Shown: positions 7,799 through 16,752 of the stretch, piece by piece
Layout: the number at the start of each line of letters is the position of its first letter
How positions within the stretch are numbered: the first letter of the stretch is position 1
NCBI RefSeq assembly: GCF_012927345.1
Contig: NZ_JABBGJ010000016.1
Location: forward strand, 1-64,000
DNA length: 64,000 nt
Origin: Paraburkholderia polaris
Lineage (GTDB): Bacteria > Pseudomonadota > Gammaproteobacteria > Burkholderiales > Burkholderiaceae
Direction of reading: 5' to 3'
Translations under genes and position numbers: made by a program
The notes under the pieces: model-generated
Databases searched by the model: none
The model's input: the letters and a program-made list of their open reading frames with translations, nothing else
What the model was told of the DNA's origin: nothing

Positions 7799-9709
7799 CT
7801 ACTCACGTTGCCGCACATAACGCCCCGGCGCCGGCTCGATAACCGGGAATTCAGCGGAGCCGGCTACGGCGCGCGGCTTCACTTTCTTGCCGCCATACTG
7901 GTCGAGCCACGTGGTCCATTCGGGCCACCAGCTGCCAGGCACATCGGCCGCCTGATCGAGCCATTCGTCCGGACTTTCCGGCAATGTCTTGACGTCGCCT
8001 TCCAGCGTCCAGTAGTTGCGCTTTTTCTTCGCCGGCGGATTGATCACCCCCGCGATATGACCCGACGCGCCGAGCACGAACTTCAGTGGCCCGGAGAGCA
8101 GCGGCACCGACGCATAGGCGGTTTGCCACGGCACGATATGGTCTTCGCGTGAACCGTAGATGAAGGTGGGCACATCGATCTTCGAGAGGTCGACCGGCTC
8201 GCCACAGGTGGTCAACGCACCGGGCTCGCGCAGACGGTTCTCGAGATACGTGTTACGCAGATACCAGACATACATCGGGCCCGGCAGACTGGTCGAATCG
8301 CTGTTCCAGTACAGCAGATCGAACGGCACCGGCGTGCGCCCTTTGAGGTAATTGTCGACGACGTAGTTCCACACCAGATCGTTCGGCCGCAGGAACGAGA
8401 AGGTGTTGGCGAATTCGATGCCGCGCATCAATCCTGGCGCGCTGCCGTTCTTGCCGCCGATGGTCTGCTCGCGCATCTGCACGTGCGCCTCGTCGACGAA
8501 CACGTCGAGCACGCCCGTGTCCGAGAAGTCGAGCATCGCGGTGAGCAAGGTCATCGACGCAGCCGGATGCTCCCCGCGCGCGGCCGCCACCGCCAGCGCC
8601 GTGGCAAGCATGGTGCCGCCCACGCAGAAACCCAGCGTGTTGATCTGCTCGCGGCCGCTAATCTTGCTGACCGTTTCGATCGCTTTGAGGACGCCCTCGC
8701 CGATGTAGTCGTCCCACGTCTTGCCCGCGATCGATGCATCCGCATTGCGCCACGAAATCAGAAACACCTGATGGCCCGAATCGAGCCCGTGCGCAACCAG
8801 CGAGTTCTCCGGTTGCAGATCGAGAATGTAGAACTTGTTGATGCAAGGCGGCACGATCAGCAGCGGACGCTCACGCACAGTGGCCGTGCGTGGCTTGTAC
8901 TGGATCAACTGCATCAGGTCGTTCTCGAACACCACCGAGCCTTCGGTGTTCGCGAGATTTTCGCCGACCACGAAACGCGATTCGTCGGTCTGCGAGATCT
9001 TGCCGCGCTGCATGTCGCCCAGCAGATTCATCACGCCCTGGCGCAAGCTCTCACCCTTGCTATCGAGCAAGGTCTTTTGCGCTTCCGGATTCAACGCAAA
9101 GAAGTTGCTCGGCGATGCCGCCGCGGTCCATTGCTGAACGGCGAAACGGATGCGCTCGCGCATCTTCGGTTCCGTTTCGAGCGCATCGACCATTTCCTGC
9201 AGATAGCGCGCGTTCAGCAGATACCAGGCGGCAGTAAATGCGTAGGCCGGCGCTGAACTCCACGCGTCGGAACTGAAGCGGCGGTCTTTGAGTTCGGGTG
9301 CCTTGGTCGTGGAACTGGCGGCCTGCTGGATCAGCTCCATGGCTTCGTGCGAATAATCGGCTTGCAGTTTTTGCAGACGCTCCGATGGAATCGCGGCGCT
9401 CGGAACATTGAGTCCGGCGAATGAAGGCATTGACGGCAGCGACCCTGCAGCCAGTTTGCTGAAATCAGGCATGCCGGGGAACGACGGCATCTGCGGCAGA
9501 CCCATTTGCGGTATCTGAGGCATTTGCGGCATCGGGAAAGGTGTGCCATTGCCGCCGGGCGGCGTGCCGAGCGAACGCCACGCATTCGTCCAGGCGTCCA
9601 ATAACTGCTGCATGCCTGCGGCCGGCGTTGCGCCGCTCGTACCGGGCTGCTGCGTATGCTCCGTCGAGGAGTCCGTGCTGGGGGAAGCTGAGGAATGTGA
9701 AGCTGCCAT
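7799..9709 (-). CDS. phaC: Class I poly(3-hydroxyalkanoate) synthase PhaC
   Basis: Polymerises (R)-3-hydroxybutyryl-CoA on the granule surface; 636 aa. The lipase-like box GFCVGGT holds the catalytic Cys362. The conserved stretch SREDHIVPWQTAYAS contains the catalytic Asp, and the His is in GASGHIAGVINPPAKKK. The N-terminal region is longer than usual, with a Met/Pro/Gln-rich stretch at about residues 57-83 (PMPQMPQIPQMGLPQMP). The start at 9709 (MAASHSSASPS) is preferred because an extended frame to 9856 would run through the likely promoter. First gene of the phaCAB-R cluster. Confidence 0.95.
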   Translation of the reverse strand: MAASHSSASPSTDSSTEHTQQPGTSGATPAAGMQQLLDAWTNAWRSLGTPPGGNGTPFPMPQMPQIPQMGLPQMPSFPGMPDFSKLAAGSLPSMPSFAGLNVPSAAIPSERLQKLQADYSHEAMELIQQAASSTTKAPELKDRRFSSDAWSSAPAYAFTAAWYLLNARYLQEMVDALETEPKMRERIRFAVQQWTAAASPSNFFALNPEAQKTLLDSKGESLRQGVMNLLGDMQRGKISQTDESRFVVGENLANTEGSVVFENDLMQLIQYKPRTATVRERPLLIVPPCINKFYILDLQPENSLVAHGLDSGHQVFLISWRNADASIAGKTWDDYIGEGVLKAIETVSKISGREQINTLGFCVGGTMLATALAVAAARGEHPAASMTLLTAMLDFSDTGVLDVFVDEAHVQMREQTIGGKNGSAPGLMRGIEFANTFSFLRPNDLVWNYVVDNYLKGRTPVPFDLLYWNSDSTSLPGPMYVWYLRNTYLENRLREPGALTTCGEPVDLSKIDVPTFIYGSREDHIVPWQTAYASVPLLSGPLKFVLGASGHIAGVINPPAKKKRNYWTLEGDVKTLPESPDEWLDQAADVPGSWWPEWTTWLDQYGGKKVKPRAVAGSAEFPVIEPAPGRYVRQRE

Positions 9710-9826
9710 ACCTGCTTTTGACCGGTAAGTCCTTGCGGACGGGTTGAGAGGCAGGTTTATGCGCACGTGGGCGATTGCTCGCGACCTCGTCACGCCCTGT
9801 CCCATGTACGAGGAGCTGTGAGGAAC

Positions 9827-9856
9827 ATTCTTGCTCCCCATCGCAAGGCATGTCAA
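9827..9856 (-). promoter_or_regulatory. Probable sigma-70 promoter of phaC
   Basis: On the minus strand a perfect -35 TTGACA (9856-9851) is followed after 18 bp by AAGAAT (9832-9827). This gives a leader of roughly 110 nt before the phaC start at 9709. The rest of the 9857-10159 gap shows an AT-rich patch (around 9888-9905) but no gene. Confidence 0.5.
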
Positions 9857-10159
9857 TGCTTGTTCCCGATTTTGCCGCAGTGCGATAGTTTTTTAATTAT
9901 CGTTTTCCCTGTGTAGCAGATCGCGCTTTTGGAACATCGGTTGATCAGTGCCGACGTAAGCGAAAAAAACGCCCATATTGCGTGGGTTTATGTGCATTTA
10001 TCCGTTCGGACGCGAACATTGTTGGCGGCGGATTTACGCACGCGCGGCGAATTCCGGCAGCGCAGCATAAAAGCGTGCCGCGCCTCCGAATAAACCCTCA
10101 TACGCGTGTTCGCAGGAAGGCGTCGCGCCCGACGTACCGGGCGCGATAGCGGAGCTAAC

Positions 10160-11017
10160 TCATTCCGCGATCGTCTGCGCCTGATCGTCCAGCCAGATCA
10201 GCGCGGCCATGCGGCCGGTCTCGCGATCGCGGCGATAGGAATAGAAACGCTCACGTTGCGTGACCGTACACAGATCGCCGCCGACAATGCGCGTCACGCC
10301 GAGCCGCTGCAGGCGCAAGCGCGCCAGCGCCGCGAGATCGGCGAGATATTTGCCGGGGTTTTGCGGATGCGTAACGAATGCATTCGCGGTAGCCTCGCGT
10401 TGCGCGCCGTCCACGCCCTTCATGAAGGCGTCACGCACATCTGCACCCACCTCGAATGCGCCGGGTCCGATCGCCGGGCCGAGATAGGCGTGCAACGACG
10501 CGGCCTCCACACCGGCGAGATCGGCAACGTGCTGCGCGGTCTGTTCGACGATGCCCGCTGCCAGGCCACGCCAGCCGGCATGGGCTGCCCCGACCGCGCG
10601 CCCCGCTTCGTCGCACAACAGCACCGGCATGCAATCGGCGACCATCACGACACACACCGTGCCGGGCCGATCGGTGACGCTGGCATCGGCTCGTGTCGGC
10701 GTGCCGCTTGCGTGAGTCTGCGCGAGCGCATCTTCGGCGCGCACGATGCCGGCGCCGTGAATCTGTTCGAGCCACGCGGCCTCGCTTGCGCCTGCCAGAC
10801 TCAGCAGCCGCGCGCGATTGGTTGCGACCGCGGCGGGATCGTCACCGGCTTTCATTCCCAAATTCAGGCCGCCGGGCTGGTCCACGCCATCCTGCCAGCG
10901 GCCGAACGGCGGCTCGCTCACGCCGCCGTTGCGCGTGGTGACGAGCGCACGCACCCGCGGCGATACGTTCCATGCCGGTTGCACAACATCAGCAAAGCTC
11001 AGCTCGGGCAAGCTCAT
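10160..11017 (-). CDS. pgeF: PgeF/YfiH laccase-domain protein (purine nucleoside phosphorylase or peptidoglycan editing factor)
   Basis: Member of the Cu-oxidase_4/YfiH family, 285 aa. The metal-binding residues are visible: the His in WLEQIHGAGIV, the Cys in VMVADCMPVLLCDE and the His in VGAAHAGWRGLAAGI. Characterised members act on purine nucleosides or on misincorporated serine in peptidoglycan precursors; which applies here cannot be read from sequence. Its ATG overlaps the rluD stop by 4 bp (ATGA), so the two are co-translated, an arrangement common in proteobacteria. Confidence 0.88.
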   Translation of the reverse strand: MSLPELSFADVVQPAWNVSPRVRALVTTRNGGVSEPPFGRWQDGVDQPGGLNLGMKAGDDPAAVATNRARLLSLAGASEAAWLEQIHGAGIVRAEDALAQTHASGTPTRADASVTDRPGTVCVVMVADCMPVLLCDEAGRAVGAAHAGWRGLAAGIVEQTAQHVADLAGVEAASLHAYLGPAIGPGAFEVGADVRDAFMKGVDGAQREATANAFVTHPQNPGKYLADLAALARLRLQRLGVTRIVGGDLCTVTQRERFYSYRRDRETGRMAALIWLDDQAQTIAE

Positions 11018-12300
11018 GCGTGACCGTCCTCGTCGTGTTCGTCGTCGTGTTCGTCGCCTTCGTCCTGATCGCCGTCACCGCGTGCTTCGTCCTCGTCGGC
11101 ATAGTCGTCCGGCGAGACGTCGTAGTCGTCTTCCTCATAGTACGTCTCGTCGAACTCGCCCGCATCGTCACGCCCAAGACCGAGCGCCGCCGACAGCACC
11201 TGCATGTCTTCCGGTGCATCGGCGCGCCATTGCATGGTCCGGCCGGTTTGCGGATGGATCAGGCCGAGGCGCCATGCATGCAGCGCCTGACGCGCGAAAC
11301 CGTCCGGCAGCGGCGTCACCGAGCGCTTGCCGCGCGCGCGCCCATAAACCGGATCGCCGAGCAGCGGATGGCCGATGTGCGCGCAATGCACGCGAATCTG
11401 ATGGGTACGGCCGGTTTCCAGATCGCAATGAATCGCCGTGACCGGCTGACGCTGCCAGATCGCGGTGTCCACGCGCCGGAAATGCGTGCGCGCCGCCTTG
11501 CCCGATGCGCTCGTCACCACCGCCATGCGCGTGCGTTCGCGCGGATCGCGGCCGATTGGCGCGTCGATCGTGCCTTCTTCGGGCATGTTGCCCCACACCA
11601 GCGCGAGATAACGACGCTTCACCGTGCGTGCCTGGAGCTGGCGCACCAGATCGGTCTGCGCCTCGAGCGTGCGCGCCACCACCATCAGGCCGGACGTTTC
11701 CTTGTCGAGCCGATGGACGATACCGGCACGCGGCAGGCCCGCTGCAGCGTCGCCATAGCGGTACAGCAGACCGTTCAGGACCGTGCCGCTCCAATTGCCG
11801 GCCGCTGGATGCACGACCATGCCGGCCGGCTTGTTGATGACCACCAGCGTGTCGTCCTCGTAGACGATGTCGAGCGGCACCGGCTCGGGCGTGAACGCGA
11901 GTTGCTCCGGCAGCAGATCGGGCACGAGCTCGATGGTCGCGCCAAGCGGCACCGGCTGACGAATCTTCGCCGGCTTGCCGTCGATGCGCACCCGCTCCGA
12001 CTCGATCCAGCTTTGCAGCCGGTTACGTGAAAACTCAGGAAAGAGTCGGGCGATCACCTTGTCGAGGCGCTCGCCGGCCAGTTCGTCGGGCACGACGACG
12101 CTGCGCGGCGACTCGTCCGCCACCGGGCTCGCCACCGTCGGCACCCTGCTTTGCGGGCCGGCGCAGGCGAGCGCGTCGCTGCCGAGATCGTCGTCGAGTG
12201 AATCGACGCCCAACGCGTCGGAGGGGTCAGCGCTTACGCTATAATCTTTGTTGCTATTCCCGGCACCGGTTGCGGCGCCTGGAGTATTTGAGCGGGTCAT
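11014..12300 (-). CDS. rluD: 23S rRNA pseudouridine(1911/1915/1917) synthase RluD
   Basis: Makes three pseudouridines in helix 69 of 23S rRNA. The protein is 428 aa against about 326 in E. coli, because of unconserved extensions at both ends. The S4 RNA-binding domain spans about residues 78-140 (LAGERLDKVIARLFPEFSRNRL). The catalytic Asp is in the RluA-family motif RAGIVHRLDKETSGLMVV. The last ~50 residues are extremely acidic (runs such as YYEEDDYD and DEGDEHDDEHDED). The first ~70 residues are low-complexity, so the true start may be internal; the frame is open from 12300. Confidence 0.93.
   Translation of the reverse strand: MTRSNTPGAATGAGNSNKDYSVSADPSDALGVDSLDDDLGSDALACAGPQSRVPTVASPVADESPRSVVVPDELAGERLDKVIARLFPEFSRNRLQSWIESERVRIDGKPAKIRQPVPLGATIELVPDLLPEQLAFTPEPVPLDIVYEDDTLVVINKPAGMVVHPAAGNWSGTVLNGLLYRYGDAAAGLPRAGIVHRLDKETSGLMVVARTLEAQTDLVRQLQARTVKRRYLALVWGNMPEEGTIDAPIGRDPRERTRMAVVTSASGKAARTHFRRVDTAIWQRQPVTAIHCDLETGRTHQIRVHCAHIGHPLLGDPVYGRARGKRSVTPLPDGFARQALHAWRLGLIHPQTGRTMQWRADAPEDMQVLSAALGLGRDDAGEFDETYYEEDDYDVSPDDYADEDEARGDGDQDEGDEHDDEHDEDGHA
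12240..12245 (+). promoter_or_regulatory. Candidate -10 box for bamD
   Basis: A perfect TATAAT about 95 bp before the bamD start. No good -35 stands at 17 bp (CGTCGG). If used, the promoter lies antisense within the 5' end of the annotated rluD frame. Confidence 0.4.
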
Positions 12301-12338
12301 TGAGTCTGGGTCACCTGGACGTAAAGCTAGACTGGAAA

Positions 12339-13199
12339 ATGCGAGCCTTGAACACCATCACTAAAGCGGCGATCAATTTGGCGGCCATCAAGAAGGCGGC
12401 CCGGAAAGTGGCCGGATACATTGCGTGTGCCGCAGCCGTCGCCGTTGTTGCGGCTTGTCACGGCCTGCCGGAAAAGACCGACGAGACGGCTACGTGGAAC
12501 AACAACAAATTATATACGGAGGCGAACGACGCTCTGACCGGTGGTGATTACGGCAAGTGCGCCAAGTATTTCGAGATGCTCGAAGGCCGCGATCCGTTCG
12601 GCCACTTTGCCCAGCAAGCGCAGATCAACGTCGCGTATTGCAACTGGAAAGATAACGAAAACGCCGCCGCCGACCAGGCGATCGACCGCTTCATCCAGCT
12701 GCACCCGGATCACCCGGACATCGCGTACGCGTACTACCTGAAGGGCATGATCCACTTCAACGACGACCTCGGTCTGTTCGGCCGCTTCTCCGGCCAGGAC
12801 ATGAGCGAGCGCGATCCGAAGTCGCTGCGCGAGTCGTATGACGCGTTCAAGGTCGTGGTCGACAAGTACCCGAACAGCAAGTATGCGCCGGACGCCGCGC
12901 AACGCATGCGCTATATCGTGAATGCTCTGGCGTCGCACGAAGTGCACGCGGCGGATTATTACTACCGCCGTGGCGCGTACGTCGCCGCGATCAACCGCGC
13001 GCAACTGGCGTTGAAGGAATACAAGAATGCGCCGGCTATCGAAGACGCACTGCACATCATGATGCTGTCGTACGAAAAGCTGAATCAGCCGCAACTGGCC
13101 GACGACACGAAGCGCATCCTGGCCGGCACCTTCCCCGACAGCCCGTACGTCACGGGCCATGCAAGGCCCGGCAAGGAAAAATCGTGGTGGCAGTTCTAA
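12339..13199 (+). CDS. bamD: Outer membrane protein assembly factor BamD (ComL)
   Basis: Essential lipoprotein of the BAM complex that folds beta-barrels into the outer membrane; 286 aa. A signal peptide with lipobox VVAAC (residues 33-37 approximately) predicts lipidation. The tetratricopeptide-type helical repeats follow: LYTEANDALTGGDYGKCAKYFE, then AYYLKGMIHFNDD and MRYIVNALASHEVHAADYYYRRGAY, all BamD hallmarks. The start at 12339 is chosen because it gives a proper signal peptide; the frame is open further upstream but runs through the rluD N-terminus. Transcribed divergently from rluD with 38 bp between starts. Confidence 0.93.
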   Translation: MRALNTITKAAINLAAIKKAARKVAGYIACAAAVAVVAACHGLPEKTDETATWNNNKLYTEANDALTGGDYGKCAKYFEMLEGRDPFGHFAQQAQINVAYCNWKDNENAAADQAIDRFIQLHPDHPDIAYAYYLKGMIHFNDDLGLFGRFSGQDMSERDPKSLRESYDAFKVVVDKYPNSKYAPDAAQRMRYIVNALASHEVHAADYYYRRGAYVAAINRAQLALKEYKNAPAIEDALHIMMLSYEKLNQPQLADDTKRILAGTFPDSPYVTGHARPGKEKSWWQF

Positions 13200-13218
13200 G
13201 CCTCGACTAGCTGCTTTA

Positions 13219-13257
13219 AACAAAAACGCCACGACCGAAGTCGTGGCGTTTTTGTTT
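13219..13257. terminator. Bidirectional Rho-independent terminator (bamD/rlmD)
   Basis: A perfect 14-bp stem AAAAACGCCACGAC / GTCGTGGCGTTTTT with loop CGAA, flanked by A and T runs. It lies between the convergent ends of bamD and rlmD, so it can serve both. Confidence 0.9.
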
Positions 13258-13303
13258 GTGCAGCGCCGCCAGCCTGTGCCCCACAAGCTGGCATCAGGTG
13301 CCC

Positions 13304-14722
13304 TCAGTCCCGCTCGAACATCGCAATCGACTCCACATGCGACGTATGCGGGAACATGTTCACCACGCCCGCGCCCACCAGCCGGTAGCCGGCCTCATGC
13401 ACCAGCAGGCCTGAATCGCGTGCGAGCGTCGCCGGGTTGCACGATACGTAGACGATACGCTTGGGCAGCGGCCCATTGCCGCTCTGCGCGATCTCCACAA
13501 GTGCCCTGGCGACGGCCAGCGCGCCTTCGCGCGGCGGGTCGATGAGGAATTTGTCGAAATGGCCGAGCGCGCGCATGTCGTCGGCGGTGACTTCGAACAG
13601 GTTGCGGCAGGCAAACGACGTATGGCCCGCCACACCGTTCAGCTCGGCATTGGCAAGCGCGCGCGATGTCAGCACGTCACTACCTTCAATACCCACCACT
13701 TCCTTCGAAATCCGGGCGAGCGGCAGCGTGAAATTGCCGATTCCGCAGAACAGATCGAGCACGCGGTCCGTGCTGGCCGGGGCCAGCAGACGCAGCGCGC
13801 GGCTCACCAGCACGCGATTGATCGCGTGATTCACCTGGGTGAAATCGGTCGGCTTGAACGGCATCCGGATGTTGAATTCCGGCAGCGTGTAGTCGAGTTG
13901 CACGGCGAGCGGATAAAACGGCGTAACCGTGTCAGGGCCACCCGGCTGCAACCACCACTGGATCTTGTGTTCGTCGGCGAAATCGCGCAGCACCTGCTCG
14001 TCGGCCGCGGTGATCGGCGCGAGATTGCGCAGCACCAGCGCGGTGACCGACGAGCCGACCGCGAGTTCGATCTGCGGCATACGATCGTAAATCGACAGCT
14101 TGCGGACCATGAAACGCAGCGGCATCAGCATCGCCGACACATGCGGCGGCAGCACCTCGCAGGTCTTCATATCGGCGATATTGCTGCTGTTCTTCTCGTA
14201 GAAGCCGATCCGCATGCCGCCCTTTTCCGGCAGATAACGCACAGCCAGACGCGCGCGGTAACGATATCCCCACGCTGGGCCGTGAATTGGCCGGTACACC
14301 GTCTCCGGGCGCAGCTTCGCCAGATGCTGGAAATTGTCTTCGAGCACGCGCTGCTTGACGGCAATCTGGGCACGGATGTCGAGATGCTGCATCGAACAAC
14401 CGCCGCAGACATCGAAGTAAGTGCATTTCGGTTTGGTGCGAAGCACGCTTTCGCGGAACACCTGGACGACCTCAGCCTGCTCGAATTTCGGCTTACTGCG
14501 ATGCGTCGAGTAGCTGACACGCTCGCCGGGCAACGCGCCTTCGACAAAAATGACCTTGCCGGGCGTGCCGTCTTCGCTCTCGATACGGCCTACGCCGCGC
14601 GCTTCCATATCGAGCGAAACGATTTCGATGATCGGCTCATTGCCGGTGATGACGTGCGCTTTGACCGGAGCGGGCGCCTTCTGGCGCTTGGGCGAGCGAC
14701 GCTGGGGGGCAGTTCGGGACAC
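13304..14722 (-). CDS. rlmD: 23S rRNA (uracil(1939)-C5)-methyltransferase RlmD
   Basis: SAM-dependent methyltransferase of the RumA/TrmA family, 472 aa. It contains a TRAM domain (residues ~28-85), an iron-sulfur cluster motif CTYFDVCGGCSMQHL, the SAM site LDLFCGIGNFTLPLA and the catalytic cysteine region YVSCNPATLARD. The start is GTG at 14722, preceded by AGGAAG at a suitable distance. It converges on bamD across a shared terminator. The 155-bp gap upstream to the exonuclease gene holds nothing I recognise. Confidence 0.93.
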   Translation of the reverse strand: MSRTAPQRRSPKRQKAPAPVKAHVITGNEPIIEIVSLDMEARGVGRIESEDGTPGKVIFVEGALPGERVSYSTHRSKPKFEQAEVVQVFRESVLRTKPKCTYFDVCGGCSMQHLDIRAQIAVKQRVLEDNFQHLAKLRPETVYRPIHGPAWGYRYRARLAVRYLPEKGGMRIGFYEKNSSNIADMKTCEVLPPHVSAMLMPLRFMVRKLSIYDRMPQIELAVGSSVTALVLRNLAPITAADEQVLRDFADEHKIQWWLQPGGPDTVTPFYPLAVQLDYTLPEFNIRMPFKPTDFTQVNHAINRVLVSRALRLLAPASTDRVLDLFCGIGNFTLPLARISKEVVGIEGSDVLTSRALANAELNGVAGHTSFACRNLFEVTADDMRALGHFDKFLIDPPREGALAVARALVEIAQSGNGPLPKRIVYVSCNPATLARDSGLLVHEAGYRLVGAGVVNMFPHTSHVESIAMFERD

Positions 14723-14877
14723 CTGCGACTTCCTGACAAACTTGGGGGAAGGCGAGATTGTAGACGAAGCGCCGCCGTTGCCAACGATTTAGCGCGGCTG
14801 CGGCGGCTAGCGCCTGCCTACTCGCGCCATGGCCGATTCGCGTGCTGCGAACTGCTTCGCTATCGGCATAGTGCGGT

Positions 14878-15654
14878 CTATTGATCGAATGCAGCCAGAT
14901 ACTCAGCCCATTGTGGCGCCGCTTCGAGCGCTAAGGCATTCTTGACCAGGTTGATCTCGTCAGCATACTCGCCGGCCGAAAACGCGCCGCGGATCAGCTG
15001 GAAGCGGCAATACAGCAGGTACGTATTGACGACGTCGGTCTCGCAATAATTGCGGATTTCCTCGATGCGCCCTTCCTGGTATGCGTGCCACACTTGGCTG
15101 CCGTCCATGCCCATCTTGCCGGGGAAGCCGCACATCTTCGCGAGCGCGTCGAGCGGCGCGTTGGCGCGCGCCTGATACATCGCCAGCACGTCCATCAGAT
15201 CGGTGTGACGCGCGTGATAGCGGCTGATGTAGTTGTTCCACTTGAACTCGCGGTCGTCCTCGCCGAGGTCCCAGAAACGGGACGCCGGGATGCCGTTGAC
15301 CAGCGCACGGTAGTTCAGCACCGGCAGGTCGAACCCGCCGCCGTTCCACGACACGAGCTGCGGCGTGTACTTTTCGATCACGCGGTAAAACGACTGCACG
15401 AGCGCCGCCTCGCCGTCTTCGAGCGTGCCGAGCGAGCGCACACGGAAACCGTTGTTGTCGCGGAACACACAGGAAATCGCCGCGATCCGTTGCAGGTGGT
15501 GCGGCAGGAAATCGCTGCCGGTCTTTTCGCGGCGCGCCGCAAAAGCGTGCTCGGCGACTTCGGCGTCGCTCAGCGTGGCGGGCAAATCTTCGAGGCGGCG
15601 AATGCCGGCGACATCGGGAATCGTCTCGATGTCGAAAACAAGAATCGGTGTCAT
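14878..15654 (-). CDS. PolB-like 3'-5' exonuclease family protein
   Basis: 258-aa protein of the predicted 3'-5' exonuclease family related to the PolB proofreading domain (RNase H-like, DEDD type). Visible metal ligands are the Asp and Glu in LVFDIETIPD, the Asp in LVSWNGGGFDLPVLNYRAL and an Asp in NYCETDVVNTYLLYCR. The start MTPILVFDIETIPD at 15654 is chosen over an upstream frame that would overlap rpoS. It begins 4 bp after the rpoS stop, so it is very likely co-transcribed with rpoS. Substrate is not known from sequence. Confidence 0.85.
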   Translation of the reverse strand: MTPILVFDIETIPDVAGIRRLEDLPATLSDAEVAEHAFAARREKTGSDFLPHHLQRIAAISCVFRDNNGFRVRSLGTLEDGEAALVQSFYRVIEKYTPQLVSWNGGGFDLPVLNYRALVNGIPASRFWDLGEDDREFKWNNYISRYHARHTDLMDVLAMYQARANAPLDALAKMCGFPGKMGMDGSQVWHAYQEGRIEEIRNYCETDVVNTYLLYCRFQLIRGAFSAGEYADEINLVKNALALEAAPQWAEYLAAFDQ

Positions 15655-15658
15655 CAGG

Positions 15659-16741
15659 TTATAGAACGGCGTCCTTCCGAACACCGTTGGAGGCAAAGAA
15701 GCGCTTCAACCGCACCAGCGCTTCCTGTTGGATCTGGCGCACACGCTCGCGCGTGAGGCCCATTTCGTCGGCCAGCTCTTCGAGCGTGGCGGGCTCGATG
15801 TGGTTCAGCCCGAAGCGGCGCTCGATCACATGACGATGCTTGTCCGACAGGCGCGCGAGCCACGCACGCGTAAGCGTTTCCAGCTCGCGATGCTGCACTT
15901 CGGCGTCCGGCGACTGGCTTTGGTCGTCGGACAGCAGATCGAGCAGGCTGCTCGCCGGGTCGAGATCGAGCGGCGCGTCGAGCGATGCGGTGTGTTCGTT
16001 CAGCGCGAGAATGTCGGTGACTTCGTCGGTGGTCTTGCCGGTCAGATAGGCAATGTCGTCGATGCTGGCGTCGCGGCGCTCGGCTGCTTCGCCGGAATTC
16101 ATTGAATTCTTTTCCAGATGGCGCTTCGCGCGCAGCACCTGGTTGAGCTCACGGATCACGTGCACCGGCAAACGCACCGTGCGCGCCTGGTTCATGATCG
16201 CGCGCTCGATGCTCTGGCGAATCCACCAGGTGGCATACGTCGAGAAACGAAAGCCGCGCGTGGGATCGAATTTCTCGATGGCGTGCATCAGACCGAGGTT
16301 GCCCTCTTCGATCAGATCGAGCAGAGGCACGCCGCGGTTCAGGTAACCCTTCGCGATGCTGACGACGAGCCGCAAATTACGCTCGATCATCACTTGCCGC
16401 GCGTCGAACTCGCCCGCCTTCGCCAGACGCGAATACTTCTGCTCTTCTTCGACAGTCAGAAGCGGCTTGACGCTGATGCGGTTCAGATAGTGCTGAATCG
16501 TGTCGGCCGTCAGCTCGGCTTGCAGCAGGGCGCGGAAATCGTCCACGTCGGGCGCGGCTTCGCTCGCGCCTTCGCGGGCCTCGCCGGCTTCTTCCGCGCC
16601 GCCCTGGCGTTCGTCGAGATCGCGCTCCTCTACGATCTCTTCTTCCGCTTCCGAAGCGCCGCCGTCCTCCACCGAAGCGGACGTGACACGGCTAATCGTC
16701 TCAGACTCGGCTTGCGGCAGGCGGCGCTTCGATTTCGGCAT
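15659..16741 (-). CDS. rpoS: RNA polymerase sigma factor RpoS
   Basis: Stationary-phase and general-stress sigma factor, 360 aa. Region 1.2 is near residues 78-105 (LTADTIQHYLNRISVKPLL). Region 2 has the core-binding and -10 recognition stretch NLRLVVSIAKGYLNRGVPLL and FDPTRGFRFSTYATWWIRQS. Region 4 ends with LADEMGLTRERVRQIQQEAL. The N-terminal ~75 residues are Glu/Ala-rich. The start MPKSKRRLP is 11 bp after the nlpD stop. The order surE-pcm-nlpD-rpoS matches the enterobacterial locus, where an rpoS promoter lies inside nlpD. Confidence 0.97.
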   Translation of the reverse strand: MPKSKRRLPQAESETISRVTSASVEDGGASEAEEEIVEERDLDERQGGAEEAGEAREGASEAAPDVDDFRALLQAELTADTIQHYLNRISVKPLLTVEEEQKYSRLAKAGEFDARQVMIERNLRLVVSIAKGYLNRGVPLLDLIEEGNLGLMHAIEKFDPTRGFRFSTYATWWIRQSIERAIMNQARTVRLPVHVIRELNQVLRAKRHLEKNSMNSGEAAERRDASIDDIAYLTGKTTDEVTDILALNEHTASLDAPLDLDPASSLLDLLSDDQSQSPDAEVQHRELETLTRAWLARLSDKHRHVIERRFGLNHIEPATLEELADEMGLTRERVRQIQQEALVRLKRFFASNGVRKDAVL

Positions 16742-16752
16742 GGTCGTATCGC

